In this document: positions 50,426 to 62,069 of the stretch, piece by piece
How the letters are laid out: every line of letters starts with the position of its first letter
How positions within the stretch are numbered: the stretch's first letter is position 1
Assembly: GCA_964019135.1 (NCBI GenBank)
Contig: OZ025263.1
Coordinates: 36,806,133 to 36,870,132, forward strand
DNA length: 64,000 nucleotides
Direction: 5' to 3'
Source: Arenicola marina
Taxonomy: Eukaryota > Annelida > Polychaeta > Arenicolidae
Made by a program: the position numbers and the translations under genes
The notes under the pieces: generated by a model
What the model was told of the DNA's origin: nothing
The model's input: the letters and a program-made list of their open reading frames with translations, nothing else
Database searches by the model: none

Positions 50426-50602
50426 AGCGATGTTCTCCGCCGCCACTGATCCGCAATGCTGACGTCACGACGTTCAGCTGTGACGTCAACGGAACTGCGC
50501 ATGTGCAGTGCCACAAACACCACCGTTTCCGTGACGGAGCCTCAGCGACGTCGCTGATATGTCGGCCAGACCTGACCTGGGGAGTGGCGGACCACTGCTA
50601 TG
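50426..50602 (+). CDS. CCP/Sushi domain 6 (exon, partial gene)
   Basis: A 177-nt exon, phase 1 at both ends, with acceptor tttgttccag and donor gtgggt. The translation has ERCSPPPLIRNADV, TTFSCDVNGTAHVQC, SLICRPDLTWGVADHCYG: CCP framework with the Trp and one extra cysteine (AHVQC). It is short for the family at about 58 residues. It follows the 13-kb repeat block and restores the normal CCP series. Confidence 0.88.
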
Positions 50603-51790
50603 GTGGGTGGCACACTATTTCTATGATATAATTGTGAGAATACAGCAACATACAAACACAATACAGCAATGCCAATATCATCCCGCCTAGTCCTCATTAT
50701 TCTATCTCTAAATATGTTAACCTTGCTGGCGAATTAATTTTGTGACCTAGTAAATAGTATCGATAGATGTGTTCTGAATATGATTACACATAGAATGCCG
50801 ACTGTACCCACAGACCCCCGCACAGTAATGGGGGGGTGGGGGGGTACCCCCTCTGAATGGCGAATCCCCAAGAACTAGGGAGAGCAATATCGAATCACAA
50901 AAAAACACCTAGACGGCGATATGACGAATATCGATGAATTCACAGACTGATATTTATAGAAACGGCGTCGCGGTAAATAGACAAACCGCGTTAAACCAGG
51001 AATGGTACATATTACGATCCCCCGAAATGGCCAACAGCCAATCGGATATAGGATAGACACAACCTCGTCATTTATCTGGCCCGAGCGACTTCAAGTAAAG
51101 AGCATTAATTAACATAACGGCTAAAAAGCGTTGGTGACAAACAATCACCTTGACGTACACCATTAACCCCTTAAACCAATTCTTTCGGGACACTCAAGAC
51201 ACACTGTATATAACAGATGCCCACAACATGCATGAACACGTGTATTCCTAGGTAAAAACCTGCACGGGTGCGTAATGACGTACAATTAAACTGGAAACTA
51301 CAGGCTGCAACTTACAGGAAATATGTAACATTAGCCTAGACATAATTATAATTTGGGCATTGGCCAAAATCACCCTTTCTACAAACTGTTGGGGTAGTCG
51401 GCGCAGATATTTGGAGCATGCGCACTCATAATTTCCGCTCGTATGCAGATCAAGACCCGAGCGTAAACCGAGCGCAAAATTCGCGGTCTGCGTGAATGTT
51501 TCACTTGTTGAACTGCACAAATCATGAAGATCGTTAAACAGTTCCATAACAATAAATCAACGGATATGTGTTAATTATGTTATTTTCTTTATTATATAAT
51601 ATCATTTACACATTTTTCGCAGGTTTAAATACTACTTAACATATATTGAACGTATTGTGGGGCCTGCACGCCATGTTGGTTGGTTGTATATTCAGGACGC
51701 TTTAACCACTTTTCGTCATATCTCGTCAATGGGAGAAGGAAGGCAGAGTATTGGTCCGGGAGTAAAATGTACCATGTGACCGTGCCAATT
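50603..51790 (+). other. Unique intron sequence
   Basis: About 1.2 kb of mostly AT-rich single-copy intron with a G run near 50,830. No CCP-like exon, RNA gene or clear mobile element was found. Confidence 0.5.
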
Positions 51791-52255
51791 GGGGCCTCGC
51801 CACCTGGGGCCACGCCATCTGGGGCCGCGCCATCTGGGGCCACGCCATCTGGGGCCGCGCCACCAATCTAGGGCAGCGCTGCCTGGGGCCGCGCAATCTA
51901 GGGCAGCGCTGCCTGGGGCCGCGCAATCTAGGGCAGCGCTGCCTCCGGCTGCGCAATCTAGGGCCGCGCTGCCTCCGGCCGCGCAATCTAGGGCAGCGCT
52001 GCCTCCGGCCGCGCAATCTAGGGCAGCGCTGCCTCCGGCCGCGCAATCTAGGGCAGCGCTGCCTGGGGCCGCGCCACCTGGGCCCGCGCCACCTCGCGCC
52101 ACCTGGGGCCGCGCCACCTGGGGCCGCGCTACCTGGAGCCGCGCCACCTGGGGCCGCGCTACCTGGAGCCGCGCCACCTGGGGCCGCGCCACCTGGGGCC
52201 GCGCCACCTGGGGCCGCGCCACATGGGGCCGCGCCACATGGGGCCTCGCTCCTGG
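51791..52255 (+). repeat. 15/30-bp GC-rich minisatellite
   Basis: About 30 copies of a 15-bp unit (ctggggccgcgccac), with a 30-bp form in the middle (aatctagggcagcgctg, then cctggggccgcgc). It lies only about 45 bp before the CCP7 acceptor and does not match the exon. The unit is a multiple of 3 and stop-poor, giving Ala/Pro/Gly-rich open frames on both strands that are by-products. Confidence 0.85.
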
Positions 52256-52300
52256 GCAGATTGGCCGTTTTGTACAATTGTCCGTTCGAATGACTTTCAG

Positions 52301-52492
52301 TGGACACATGTGAAACCCTCCCCCCGGTTGCCCACGCCGGGATGTCCACGACCGTGGTAGTGACGGGAACGGTTGTGGTATTCACCTGCCACCCGGGCTA
52401 CATCTTCCCTGACGGGGGGCTACAGCGCACTGTGGAGTGCCTCTCAAGTGACGGCGAAACCCACTGGAACGGCACCGTGGGCAACTGCACAG
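52301..52492 (+). CDS. CCP/Sushi domain 7 (exon, partial gene)
   Basis: A 192-nt exon, phase 1 at both ends, with acceptor tgactttcag and donor gtaact. The translation has DTCETLPPVAHAGMS, VVVFTCHPGYIFPDGG, TVECLSSDGETHWNG and NCTG: a canonical CCP (four Cys, LPPVAHA, HPGY, Trp). The donor and final exon bases seed the following 24-bp array. Confidence 0.93.
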
Positions 52493-55440
52493 GTAACTAG
52501 GGCTCTCTCGGTGCAGGTAACTATGGCTCTCCTGGTGCAGGTAACTAGGGCTCTCTCGGGGCAGGTAACTATGGCTCTCTAGGTGCAGGTAACTAGGGAT
52601 CTCCCGGTGCAGGTAACTATGGCTCTCTCGGGGCAGGTAACTATGGCTCTCTAGGTGCAGGTAACTATGGCTCTCTAGGTGCAGGTAACTATGGCTCTCT
52701 CGGTGCAGGTAACTATGACTCTCCCGGTGCAGGTAACTATGACTCTCTCGGTGCAGGTAACTATGGCTCTCTCGGGGCAGGTAACTATGGCTCTCTAGGT
52801 GCAGGTAACTATGGCTCTCTAGGTGCAGGTAACTATGGCTCTCTCGGTGCAGGTAACTATGACTCTCCCGGTGCAGGTAACTATGACTCTCTCGGTGCAG
52901 GTAACTATGGCTCTCTAGGTGCAGGTAACTATGGCTCTCCCGGTGCAGGTAACTATGACTCTCTCGGTGCAGGTAACTATGGCTCTCTCGGGGCAGGTAA
53001 CTATGGCTCTCTAGGTGCAGGTAACTATGGCTCTCTAGGTGCAGGTAACTATGGCTCTCTCGGTGCAGGTAACTATGGCTCTCCCGGTGCAGGCAACTAT
53101 GGCTCTCTCGGTGCAGGTAACTATGGCTCTCCCGGTGCAGGTAACTATGGCTTTCCCGGTGCAGGTAACTATGGCTCTCTAGGTGCAGGTAACTATGGCT
53201 CTCCCGGTGCAGGTAACTATGGCTCTCCCGGTGCAGGTAACTATGGCTCTCCCGGTGCAGGTAACTAGGGCTTTCCCGGTGCAGGTAACTATGGCCCTCT
53301 CGGGGCAGGTAATTATGGCTCTCTAGGTGCAGGTAACTATGGCTCTCCCGGTGCAGGTAACTACGGCTCTCCCGTTGCAGGTAACTAGGGCTCTCTAGGT
53401 GCAGGTAACTATGGCTCTCTAGGTGCAGGTAACTATGGCTCTCTCGGTGCAGGTAACTATGGCTCTGTCGGTGTAGGTAACTATGGCTCTGTCGGTGCAG
53501 GTAACTATGGCTCTGTCGGTGCAGGTAACTATGGCTCTCCCGGTGCAGGTAACTCTGGCTCTCTCGGTGCAGGTAACTATGGCTCTCTCGGTGCAGGTAA
53601 CTATGGCTCTGTCGGTGCAGGTAACTATGGCTCTCCCGGTGCAGGTAACTATGGCTCTCCCGGTGCAGGTAACTATGGCTCTCCCGGTGCAGGTAACTAT
53701 GGCTCTCCCGGTGCAGGTAACTATGGCTTTCTCGGTGCAGGTAACTATGGCTCTCTCGGTGCAGGTAACTATGGCTCTGTCGGTGCAGGTAACTATGGCT
53801 CTCCCGGTGCAGGTAACTAGGGCTCTGTCGGTGCAGGTAACTATGGCTCTCTCGGTGCAGGTAACTATGACTCTCCCGGTGCAGGTAACTAGGGCTCTAT
53901 CGGTGCAGGTAACTATGGCTCTATCGGTGCAGGTAACTATGGCTCTGTCGGTGCAGGTAACTATGGCTCTCCCGGTGCAGGTAACTAGGGCTCTATCGGT
54001 GCAGGTAACTATGGCTCTCTCGGTGCAGGTAACTAGGGCTCTCCCGGTGCAGGTAACTAGGGCTCTATCGGTGCAGGTAACTATGGCTCTCTCGGTGCAG
54101 GTAACTATGGCTCTATCGGTGCAGGTAACTATGGCTCTCCCGGTGCAGATAACTATGGCTCTCCCGGTGCAGGTAACTATGGCTCTCTCGGTGCAGGTAA
54201 CTAGGGCTCTCCCGGTGCAGGTAACTAGGGCTCTATCGGTGCAGGTAACTATTTCTCTGTCGGTGCAGGTAACTATGGCTCTCCCGGTGCAGGTAACTAG
54301 GGCTCTATCGGTGCAGGTAACTATGGCTCTCTCGGTGCAGGTAACTATGGCTCTCCCGGTGCAGGTAACTAGGGCTCTATCGGTGCAGGTAACTATGGCT
54401 CTCTCGGTGCAGGTAACTATGGCTCTGTCGGTGCAGGTAACTATGGCTCTCTCGGTGCAGGTAACTATGGCTCTCCCGGTGCAGGTAACTAGGGCTCTAT
54501 CGGTGCAGGTAACTATGGCTCTCTCGGTGCAGGTAACTAGGGCTCTATCCGTGCAGGTAACTAGGGCTCTGTCGGTGCAGGTAACTATGGCTCTCTCGGT
54601 GCAGGTAACTATGGCTCTCCCGGTGCAGGTAACTAGGGCTCTATCGGTGCAGGTAACTATGGCTCTCTCGGTGCAGGTAACTATGGCTCTATCGGTGCAG
54701 GTAACTATGGCTCTCTCGGTGCAGGTAACTATGGCTCTCCCGGTGCAGATAACTATGGCTCTCCCGGTGCAGGTAACTATGGCTCTCTCGGTGCAGGTAA
54801 CTAGGGCTCTCCCGGTGCAGGTAACTAGGGCTCTATCGGTGCAGGTAACTATGGCTCTCTCGGTGCAGGTAACTATGGCTCTCCCGGTGCAGGTAACTAG
54901 GGCTCTATCGGTGCAGGTAACTATGGCTCTCTCGGTGCAGGTAACTATGGCTCTCCCGGTGCAGGTAACTAGGGCTCTATCGGTGCAGGTAACTATGGCT
55001 CTCTCGGTGCAGGTAACTATGGCTTTGTCGGTGCAGGTAACTATGGCTCTCCCGGTGCAGGTAACTAGGGCTCTATCGGTGCAGGTAACTATGGCTCTCT
55101 CGGTGCAGGTAACTAGGGCTCTCCCGGTGCAGGTAACTAGGGCTCTATCGGTGCAGGTAACTATGGCTCTCTCGGTGCAGGTAACTATGGCTCTATCGGT
55201 GCAGGTAACTATGGCTCTCTCGGTGCAGATAACTATGGCTCTCCCGGTGCAGATAACTATGGCTCTCTCGGTGCAGGTAACTAGGGCTCTCCCGGTGCAG
55301 GTAACTAGGGCTCTATCGGTGCAGGTAACTATGGCTCTCCCGGTGCAGGTAACTATGGCTCTATCGGTGCAGATAACTATGGCTCTCTCGGTGCAGGTAA
55401 CTATGGCTCTCTCCGTGCAGGTAACTGGTCCTCTCTGTAC
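52493..55440 (+). repeat. 24-bp minisatellite, 5' splice-site type, AG-GTAAC units
   Basis: About 122 copies of a 24-bp unit (gtaactatggctctctcg, then gtgcag) starting exactly at the CCP7 donor. Each unit ends in a pyrimidine-rich stretch plus gcag joined directly to the next gtaac, so an acceptor-like and a donor-like signal touch. In host frame the unit would read GNYGSLGA, but the first copy has an in-frame TAG (52,498-52,500), as do many others. Use of a later donor would therefore end translation. Confidence 0.94.
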
Positions 55441-57410
55441 AGGTAACTCTGCTTCTCTCTGTACTGCATGGTAACTCTGGTTCTCTCTGTACTGGTAACT
55501 CTGGTTCTCTCTGTACTGGCCACTCTCATTCTCTCTATACAGGTAACTCTGGTTCTCTCTGTACTGGCCACTCTCGTTCTCTCTATACAGGTAACTGGTT
55601 CTTCCTGTACTGGCCACTCTCGTTCTCTCTATACAGGTAACTCTGGTTCTCTCTGTACTGGCCACTCTCGTTCTCTCTATACAGGTAACTCTGGTTCTCC
55701 CTGTATTGGCCACTCTCGTTCTCTCTATACAGGTAACTCTGGTTAACTATGTACTGGTAACTCTGGTTCTCTCTATACAGGTAACTCTGCTTCTCTCTGT
55801 ACTGGTATCTCTGGTTCTCTCTGTACTGGTAACTCTGGTTCTCTCTGTACTGGCCACTCTCGTTCTCTCTATACGGGTATCTCTGGTTCTCTCTGTGCAG
55901 GTAACTCTGGTTCTCTCTGTACTGGTAACTCTGGTTCTCTCTGTACTGGCCACTCTCGTTCTCTCTATACGGATAACTCTGGTTTTCTCTGTACTGGCCA
56001 CTCTCGTTCTTTCTATACAGGTAACTCTGGTTCTCTCTGTACTGGTATCTCTGGTTCTCTCTGTACTGGCCACTCTCGTTCTCTCTATACAGGTAACTCT
56101 GGTTCTCTCTGTACTGGTAACTCTGGTTCTCTCTGTACTGGCCACTCTCGTTCTCTCTATACGGGTATCTCTGGTTCTCTCTGTGCAGGTAACTCTGGTT
56201 CTCTCTGTACTGGTAACTCTGGTTCTCTCTGTACTGGCCACTCTCGTTCTCTCTATACGGATAACTCTGGTTTTCTCTGTACTGGCCACTCTCGTTCTCT
56301 CTATACAGGTAACTCTGGTTCTCTCTATACGGGTATCTCTGGTTCTCTCTGTGCAGGTAACTCTGGTTCTCTCTGTACTGATAACTCTGGTTCTCTCTGT
56401 ACTGGCCACTCTCGTTCTCTCTATACGGATAACTCTGGTTTTCTCTGTACTGGCCACTCTCGTTCTCTCTATACAGGTAACTCTGCTTCTCTCTGTACTG
56501 GTATCTCTGGTTCTCTCTGTACTGGTAACTCTGGTTCTCTCTGTACTGGTAACTCTGGTTCTCTCTGTGCAGGTAACTCTGGTTCTCTCTGTACTGGTAA
56601 CTCTGGTTCTCTCTGTACTGGCCACTCTCGTTCTCTCTATACAGGTAACTCTGGTTCTCTCTGTACTGGCCACTCTGGTTCTCTCTATACGGATAACTCT
56701 GGTTTTCTCTGTACTGGCCACTCTCGTTCTCTCTATACAGGTAACTCTGCTTCTCTCTGTACTGGTATCTCTGGTTCTCTCTGTACTGGCCACTCTGGTT
56801 CTCTCTATACGGATAACTCTGGTTTTCTCTGTACTGGCCACTCTCGTTCTCTCTATACAGGTAACTCTGCTTCTCTCTGTACTGGTATCTCTGGTTCTCT
56901 CTGTACTGGTAACTCTGGTTCTCTCTGTACTGGCCACTCTCGTTCTCTCTATACAGATAACTCTGGTTCTCTCTGTACTGGCCACTCTCGTTCTCTCTAT
57001 ACGGGTAACTCTGGTTCTCTCTGTACTGGCCACTCTCGTTCTCTCTATACAGGTAACTCTGGTTCTCTCTGTACTGGCCACTCTGGTTCTCTCTATACAG
57101 GTAACTCTTGTTCTCTCTGTACTGGCCACTCTCGTTCTCTCTATACAGATAACTCTGGTTCTCTCTGTGCAGGTAACTCTGGTTCTCTCTGTACTGGTAA
57201 CTCTGGTTCTCTCTGTACTGGCCACTCTCGTTCTCTCTATACGGATAACTCTGGTTTTCTCTGTACTGGCCACTCTCGTTCTCTCTATACAGGTAACTCT
57301 GGTTCTCTCTGTACTGGCCACGCTCGTTCTCTCTATACGGGTATCTCTGGTTCTCTCTGTACTGGCCACTCTCGTTCTCTCTGTACTGGTGTATCTGGTT
57401 AAGGTAATTC
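55441..57410 (+). repeat. 24-bp minisatellite, diverged continuation
   Basis: About 82 copies of gtaactctggttctctctg followed by tactg or tacag, continuous with the preceding array and of the same 24-bp length. It is a diverged branch of the same repeat. Copies alternate between ctgtactg, ctatacag and ctgtgcag endings. Only the copies ending in cag before gtaac keep the acceptor-donor junction. Long open frames on both strands are by-products. Confidence 0.92.
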
Positions 57411-57838
57411 TGGTTTCCTCTGCACATGTAACTCAGGGGCGGATTCAAGGGAGGGGGTGTTGTAATTCTCGTTTCCTCTGCACATGTAACTCAGGGGCGG
57501 ATTCAAGGGACGGGTGTTGTTTAGGGATGTTAAGGACTGTTAAAGTCGAAAAAAATCCCAACACCCCTGGTCCAGACCAGTACCCGCTGATCTGTACCCG
57601 CACAGAATTTACAGAACGGGTAACTGTTTGGTTCTCTCTGTTGTAAAGGTAACTGCGTGGTTCTAAATTAACTGTCTGTTTCCCTCATGTGCATGTAATA
57701 CGGGTCACGGGTTTTAGCTGTGACTTATGACAGGTATTGGCCGAGATGCCGTGTGACGGGGCATTATGTCTGGCCCACTGTATGTACGCCGTGTGGGTGA
57801 AAGCCTGCTGTGATTGTTGCGGTTCTTTGTGTTGCCAG
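57411..57838 (+). other. Unique intron sequence before CCP8
   Basis: Single-copy sequence with a possible MITE (57,434-57,575), ending in ttgtgttgccag, the acceptor of CCP8. Confidence 0.5.
57434..57575 (+). mobile_element. Possible MITE remnant
   Basis: Two copies, 58 bp apart, of caggggcggattcaaggg followed by gggtgttg, and at the far side ccaacacccctggtccag, which is partly inverted relative to the start. This recalls short hAT-like elements. The related motif near 32,900 supports a dispersed family. The 3' end is degenerate and no target duplication is seen. Confidence 0.3.
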
Positions 57839-58021
57839 ATGTGGTTTGCCCGGTGGCGCCCCCTGTTGATCACTGACCGGTGGCCGGCTCTGGGGAGCTC
57901 TATAACACCACTCTCATTTATACGTGTGACGCCAGGCGGCGCTTCGAGACCGGCCACTCCAGTCTGACGCTGCGATGCGAAGAGAACGCCACCTGGAGCT
58001 ATGAGACTCTCACTTGTCAAG
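57839..58021 (+). CDS. CCP/Sushi domain 8 with an in-frame stop codon (exon, partial gene)
   Basis: A 183-nt exon with the expected phase 1 at both ends (acceptor tgttgccag, weak donor gtcacg). The translation has DVVCPVAPPVDH, then TGA at 57,874-57,876. It continues in the same frame with PVAGSGELYNTTLIYTCDAR, SLTLRCEENATWSYETLTC and QG. All four CCP cysteines and the Trp are in one frame, so only the stop breaks it. It could be a true null allele (a CGA to TGA change would do it), a sequencing error, or an exon that is skipped. Skipping keeps the frame because the exon is phase 1-1. Confidence 0.82.
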
Positions 58022-58334
58022 GTCACGCAGTGGCTTGTACTTTAATGCCCGTCAAGTCCGTCAACCTGCTGACACGCGGTCATTGCCCCCTAACAAATGA
58101 CATTGTTATGTTTCAATTATTAAAGATGTTGCAAAGATATTACTTCATTGTTTAATTGATTATTATTATGGCTTTCGTAAGATATATTTAGGCGGTTGCC
58201 TGTGCGACAGATGTCCTCGTGCCATATGCGTCTGATGAGGACGATCGTGTAAAGTACTGTTTCAATGATTAATGGCAACCAAATATGACAATGAAAAAAT
58301 TTTTTCAACCCAGAGTATCATTTATCTTGGCTAG
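58022..58334 (+). other. Short array-free intron
   Basis: About 310 bp of AT-rich single-copy intron between CCP8 and CCP9. Nothing else seen. Confidence 0.6.
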
Positions 58335-58514
58335 TTGGCCGTTGTCCACCTATACCGGATGTGACGTCAGCGCGTCCCAGCACACGTCTCGCTGAGGAAG
58401 GAACCAACGTGATGTTCACGTGCGAAGATGGTCACGTGTTCAAAGATGGCGGCCGAGCGGCGACCGCGTCCTGTACGAACCAGCGCTGGTCAGCGACAGA
58501 ACCCGGCTGTTCAG
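58335..58514 (+). CDS. CCP/Sushi domain 9 (exon, partial gene)
   Basis: A 180-nt exon, phase 1 at both ends, with acceptor atcttggctag and donor gtagct. The translation has GRCPPIPDVTSARP, TNVMFTCEDGHVFKDGG, TASCTNQRWSATEPGCSG: canonical CCP with four cysteines and the Trp. Both splice sites are weaker than average (the acceptor lacks a long pyrimidine run), but the phase and domain are consistent. Confidence 0.87.
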
Positions 58515-59086
58515 GTAGCTGTCCAAGCCAAAAGCTTGAGTAAGCTTACCCCCCCCCCCCCGTTACCCATGCCCTCCCCCTTCACCGTCATAATAAACAC
58601 TATTATATACTGACAAGATTTTTCGCGAATTCATCAAGCTCATAATTAGTCAATTAATTAAGTAATGTCTAAAGATAAAATATAAAGATAGTTTATTGCC
58701 AAGATTGCAAAACAAGTTGACTTATATACTAGAACAACGGTAAATCGATTCACGATAAGGAAATGAAGTATTGAGGAATATTAAACCGTGACTAAAGATG
58801 TAATATGGCTAGAATACTAATATAATATATATAATAGTTGATAGCTAAGCTTACTGATAGGTAGATAGGGAATTTATTAACAAATCTCGTATCGGTCGTT
58901 ATGTTTGGCGTCATATTTTGGCCTTATTTCTGTTATGCCTGTTCGATCTTGTGCTTGGAACAAGATAATTTAACGGGTGAATTGTTACATGGCGCATAGT
59001 CAGAAAGAAGGATCTACAGATACAAGCTCTCCTTAAGCTGTATGGGTCACATGTCTCATTTAACCCGCACGGTGCGCGGCCTGCAG
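58515..59086 (+). other. Array-free intron
   Basis: About 570 bp of AT-rich single-copy intron with a run of C near 58,550, ending in gcggcctgcag. No other feature seen. Confidence 0.6.
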
Positions 59087-59269
59087 CGGTCCAGTGTCCC
59101 GCCCTCGCCGACCTTGACCACCTGGAGGTCAACGTGTCCAGCTCCATCTTGGGCTCGGCAGTGCGGGTCACGTGTCACCCCGGGTACCAGTACAGAGGTC
59201 AATCAGAGGTCACCGGTAACTGCACCACTGCCGGACAGTGGTCATTCGACCTCCACGACCTCTGCCGCC
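59087..59269 (+). CDS. CCP/Sushi domain 10 (exon, partial gene)
   Basis: A 183-nt exon, phase 1 at both ends, with acceptor gcctgcag and donor gtaagt. The translation has VQCPALADLDHLEVN, AVRVTCHPGYQYRGQ, VTGNCTTAGQWSFDLHDLC: canonical CCP (HPGY motif, G-x-W, four cysteines). Confidence 0.92.
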
Positions 59270-59504
59270 GTAAGTAGAAGAGCGTGGAGCCAGCGGTTAT
59301 TGTGTCATAGCCCTCTCATATATATGGGGGTCAAAATGGGAGTTAGACCTCGCAGGCGGGAAGGACTGTTAAACCCCGATCTAGTGACATCGCAGGTCAA
59401 GGATACAACACGGCACTTTCATTAATAGTTACTATAGTACACATCAACAGTGATCAAGTACCATTATATTGCAATGTTGAAGGCGCTTATGAAAAAGTAC
59501 AGAT
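59270..59504 (+). other. Unique 5' part of intron
   Basis: About 235 bp of single-copy intron after CCP10. Nothing seen. Confidence 0.5.
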
Positions 59505-62005
59505 CATGGGGTTGAGGGTGAGACTGGGAATGTGAGGTGGGGGTGAGACGGAGAATAGGGGGGGGGGGTAAGAGTGAACCGGAAAATGGGTGGGGGAGGG
59601 TGAGGGTCAGACGGAGGATGGGGGGGTGGGGGTAAGATGGAGAATTTGGGGGGTGAGGGTGAGACGGATAATGTGAGGTGGAGGTGAGACGGATAATGGG
59701 AGGATGAGGGTGAGACGGAGAATGTGGGGGGTGAGGGTGAGACTGGGAATGTGAGGTGGGGGTGAGACGGAGAATGGGGGGGGGGTAAGGGTGAACCGGA
59801 AAATGGGTGGGGGGGTGAGGGTCACACGGAGGATGGGGGAGTGGGGGTAAGATGGAGAATTTGGGGGTTGAGGGTGAGACGGATAATGTGAGGTGGGGGT
59901 TAGAAGGAAAATTGGGGGGGGGGGTGAGGGTGAGACGAAGAATGTGGGGGATGAGGGTGAGACGGGGAATGTGGGGGTGGGGGTGAAACGGAGAATACGG
60001 GGTTGAGGGTGAGACTGGAAATGTGGGGGGTGGGGGTGAGACGGATAATGAGAGGTGGGGGTGAGACGGAGAATGTGGGGGGTGAGGGTGAGACGGGGAA
60101 TGTGGGGGGTGAGGGTGAGACGGGGAATGTGGGGGTGGGGGTGAGACGGGGAATGTGGGGGTGGGGGTGAGACGGATAATGTGAGGTGGGGGTTAGACGG
60201 AAAATTGGGGGGGGGGGGTGAGGGTGAGACGAAGAATGTGGGGGATGAGGGTGAGACGGGGAATGTGGGGGTGGGGGTGAAACGGAGAATACGGGGTTGA
60301 GGGTGAGACTGGAAATGTGGGGGGTGGGGGTGAGACGGATAATGAGAGGTGGGGGTGAGACGGAGAATGTGGGGGGTGAGGGTGAGACGGGGAATGTGGG
60401 GGGTGAGGGTGAGACGGGGAATGTGGGGGGTGGGGGTGAGACGGGGAATGTGGGGGTGGGGGTGAGACGGAGAATGTGGGGGGTGAGGGTGAGACGGGGA
60501 ATGTGAGGTGGGGGTGAGACGGGGAATGTGGGGGTGGTGGTGAGACGGGGAATGTGGGGGTGGGGGTGAGGCGGGGAATGTGGGGGCGTGGGTGAGACGG
60601 GGAATAAGGGGGTGGGGTGAGATGGGGAGTGTGGGGTGGGGCTTAGACAGGAAATGTGCGGGTGGGTGTGAGACGGGAATTGTGGGGGTGGGGGTGAGAC
60701 GGGGAATGTGGGGGTGGGGGTGAGACGGGGAATGTGGGGGTGAGGGTGAGACGGAGAATGTGAGATGTGGGTGAGACGGGGAATGTGGGGGCGGGGGTGA
60801 GACGGGGAATGTTGGGGTGAGGGTGAGACGGAGAATGTGAGGTGGGGGTGAGACGGGGAATGTGGGGGTGGGGGTGAGACGGGGAAGGTGAGGTGGGGGT
60901 GAGACGGGGAATGTGGGGATGGGGGTGAGACGGGGAATGTGAGGTGGGGGTGAGACGGAGAATATGGGGTTGAGGGTGAGACTGGAAATGTGGGGGGTGG
61001 GGGTGAGACGGATAATAAGAGGTGGGGGTGAGACGGAGAATGTGGGGGTGAGGGTGAGACGGAGAATGTGGGGGTTGGGGTAAGGCGGCGAATGTGGGGG
61101 CGTGGGTGAGACGGGGAATGTGGGGGTGGGGGTGAGGCGGGGAATGTGGCGGCGTGGGTGAGACGGGAAATTATAGGGGTAGGGTGAGATGGGGAATGTG
61201 GGGTGGGGCTTAGGAAGTGTGCGGGTGGGGGTGAGACGGGGAATGTGGCGGGTGTGGGTGAGGCGGAGAATGTGAGGAGGGGGTGAGACGGGGAATGTGA
61301 GGTGGGGGTGAGACGGGGAATGTGGGGGTGGGGTGAGACGAGGAATGTGGGGGTGAGGGTGAGGGTGAGACGGAAAATGTGAGGTGGGGGTGAGACGGGG
61401 AACGTGGGGGTGGGGGTGAGACGGGGAATGTGGGGGTGAGGGTGAGATGGAGAATGTGAGGTGGGGATGAGACGGGGAACGTGGGGATGGGGGTGAGACG
61501 GGGAATGTGGGGGTGGGGGTGAGACGGGGAATGTTGGGATGGGGGTGAGACGGAGAATGTGAGGTGGGGGTGAGACGGAGAATGTGGGGGTGGGGGTGAG
61601 ACGGAGAATGTGGGGTGGGGGTGGACGGAGACGGAGAATGTCAGGTGGGGGTGAGACGGAGAATGTGAGGTGGGGTTGAGACGGGAAATGGGGGGGTGGG
61701 GGTGAGACGGAGAATGTGGGGGTGGGGGTGAGACGGAGAATGTGAGGTGGGGGTGAGACGGGGAATGTGGGGGTGGGGGTGAGTGAGACGGGGAATGTGG
61801 AGGTGGGGGTGAGACGGAGAATGTGAGGTGGGGTGAGACGGGGAATGTGGGGGTGGGGGTGAGACGGAGAATGTGGGGGTGGGGGTGAGACGGGGAGTGT
61901 AGGGTGGGGCTAAGACAGGACATATGGGTGTGGGGCTGAGACAGGATATGTGGGTGTGGGGCTGAGACAGGATATGTGGGTGTGGGGCTTAGACAGGATA
62001 TGTGG
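59505..62005 (+). repeat. G-rich minisatellite of about 25 bp
   Basis: About 95 imperfect copies of ggtgagacggggaatgtggg with variable G runs. The + strand (also the RNA strand) has very many runs of three or more G and strong quadruplex potential. The array is not adjacent to an exon, but each copy carries ggtgag, a donor-like motif. A block of about 360 bp is repeated: the text from about 59,880 recurs from about 60,180. The minus-strand Pro/His/Ser open frames are by-products. Confidence 0.88.
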
Positions 62006-62069
62006 GGAGGTGTATGCATCAACTATAGCTCACACTAAATGTATGTCCTACTGTTACTGTTGCCCACAG

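Noticed and set aside
51726..52385. Ala/Pro/Gly open frames in the 15-bp array
   Set aside because: They occur on both strands, cross the CCP7 acceptor without signals, and derive from the repeat unit.
53419..57646. Long open frames on both strands in the 24-bp arrays
   Set aside because: They are by-products of a 24-bp stop-poor unit. The host frame itself meets TAG in the first copy.
59505..62005. Telomeric or centromeric repeat
   Set aside because: The G-rich unit has no telomere-type hexamer, and the array sits inside an intron between two CCP exons.
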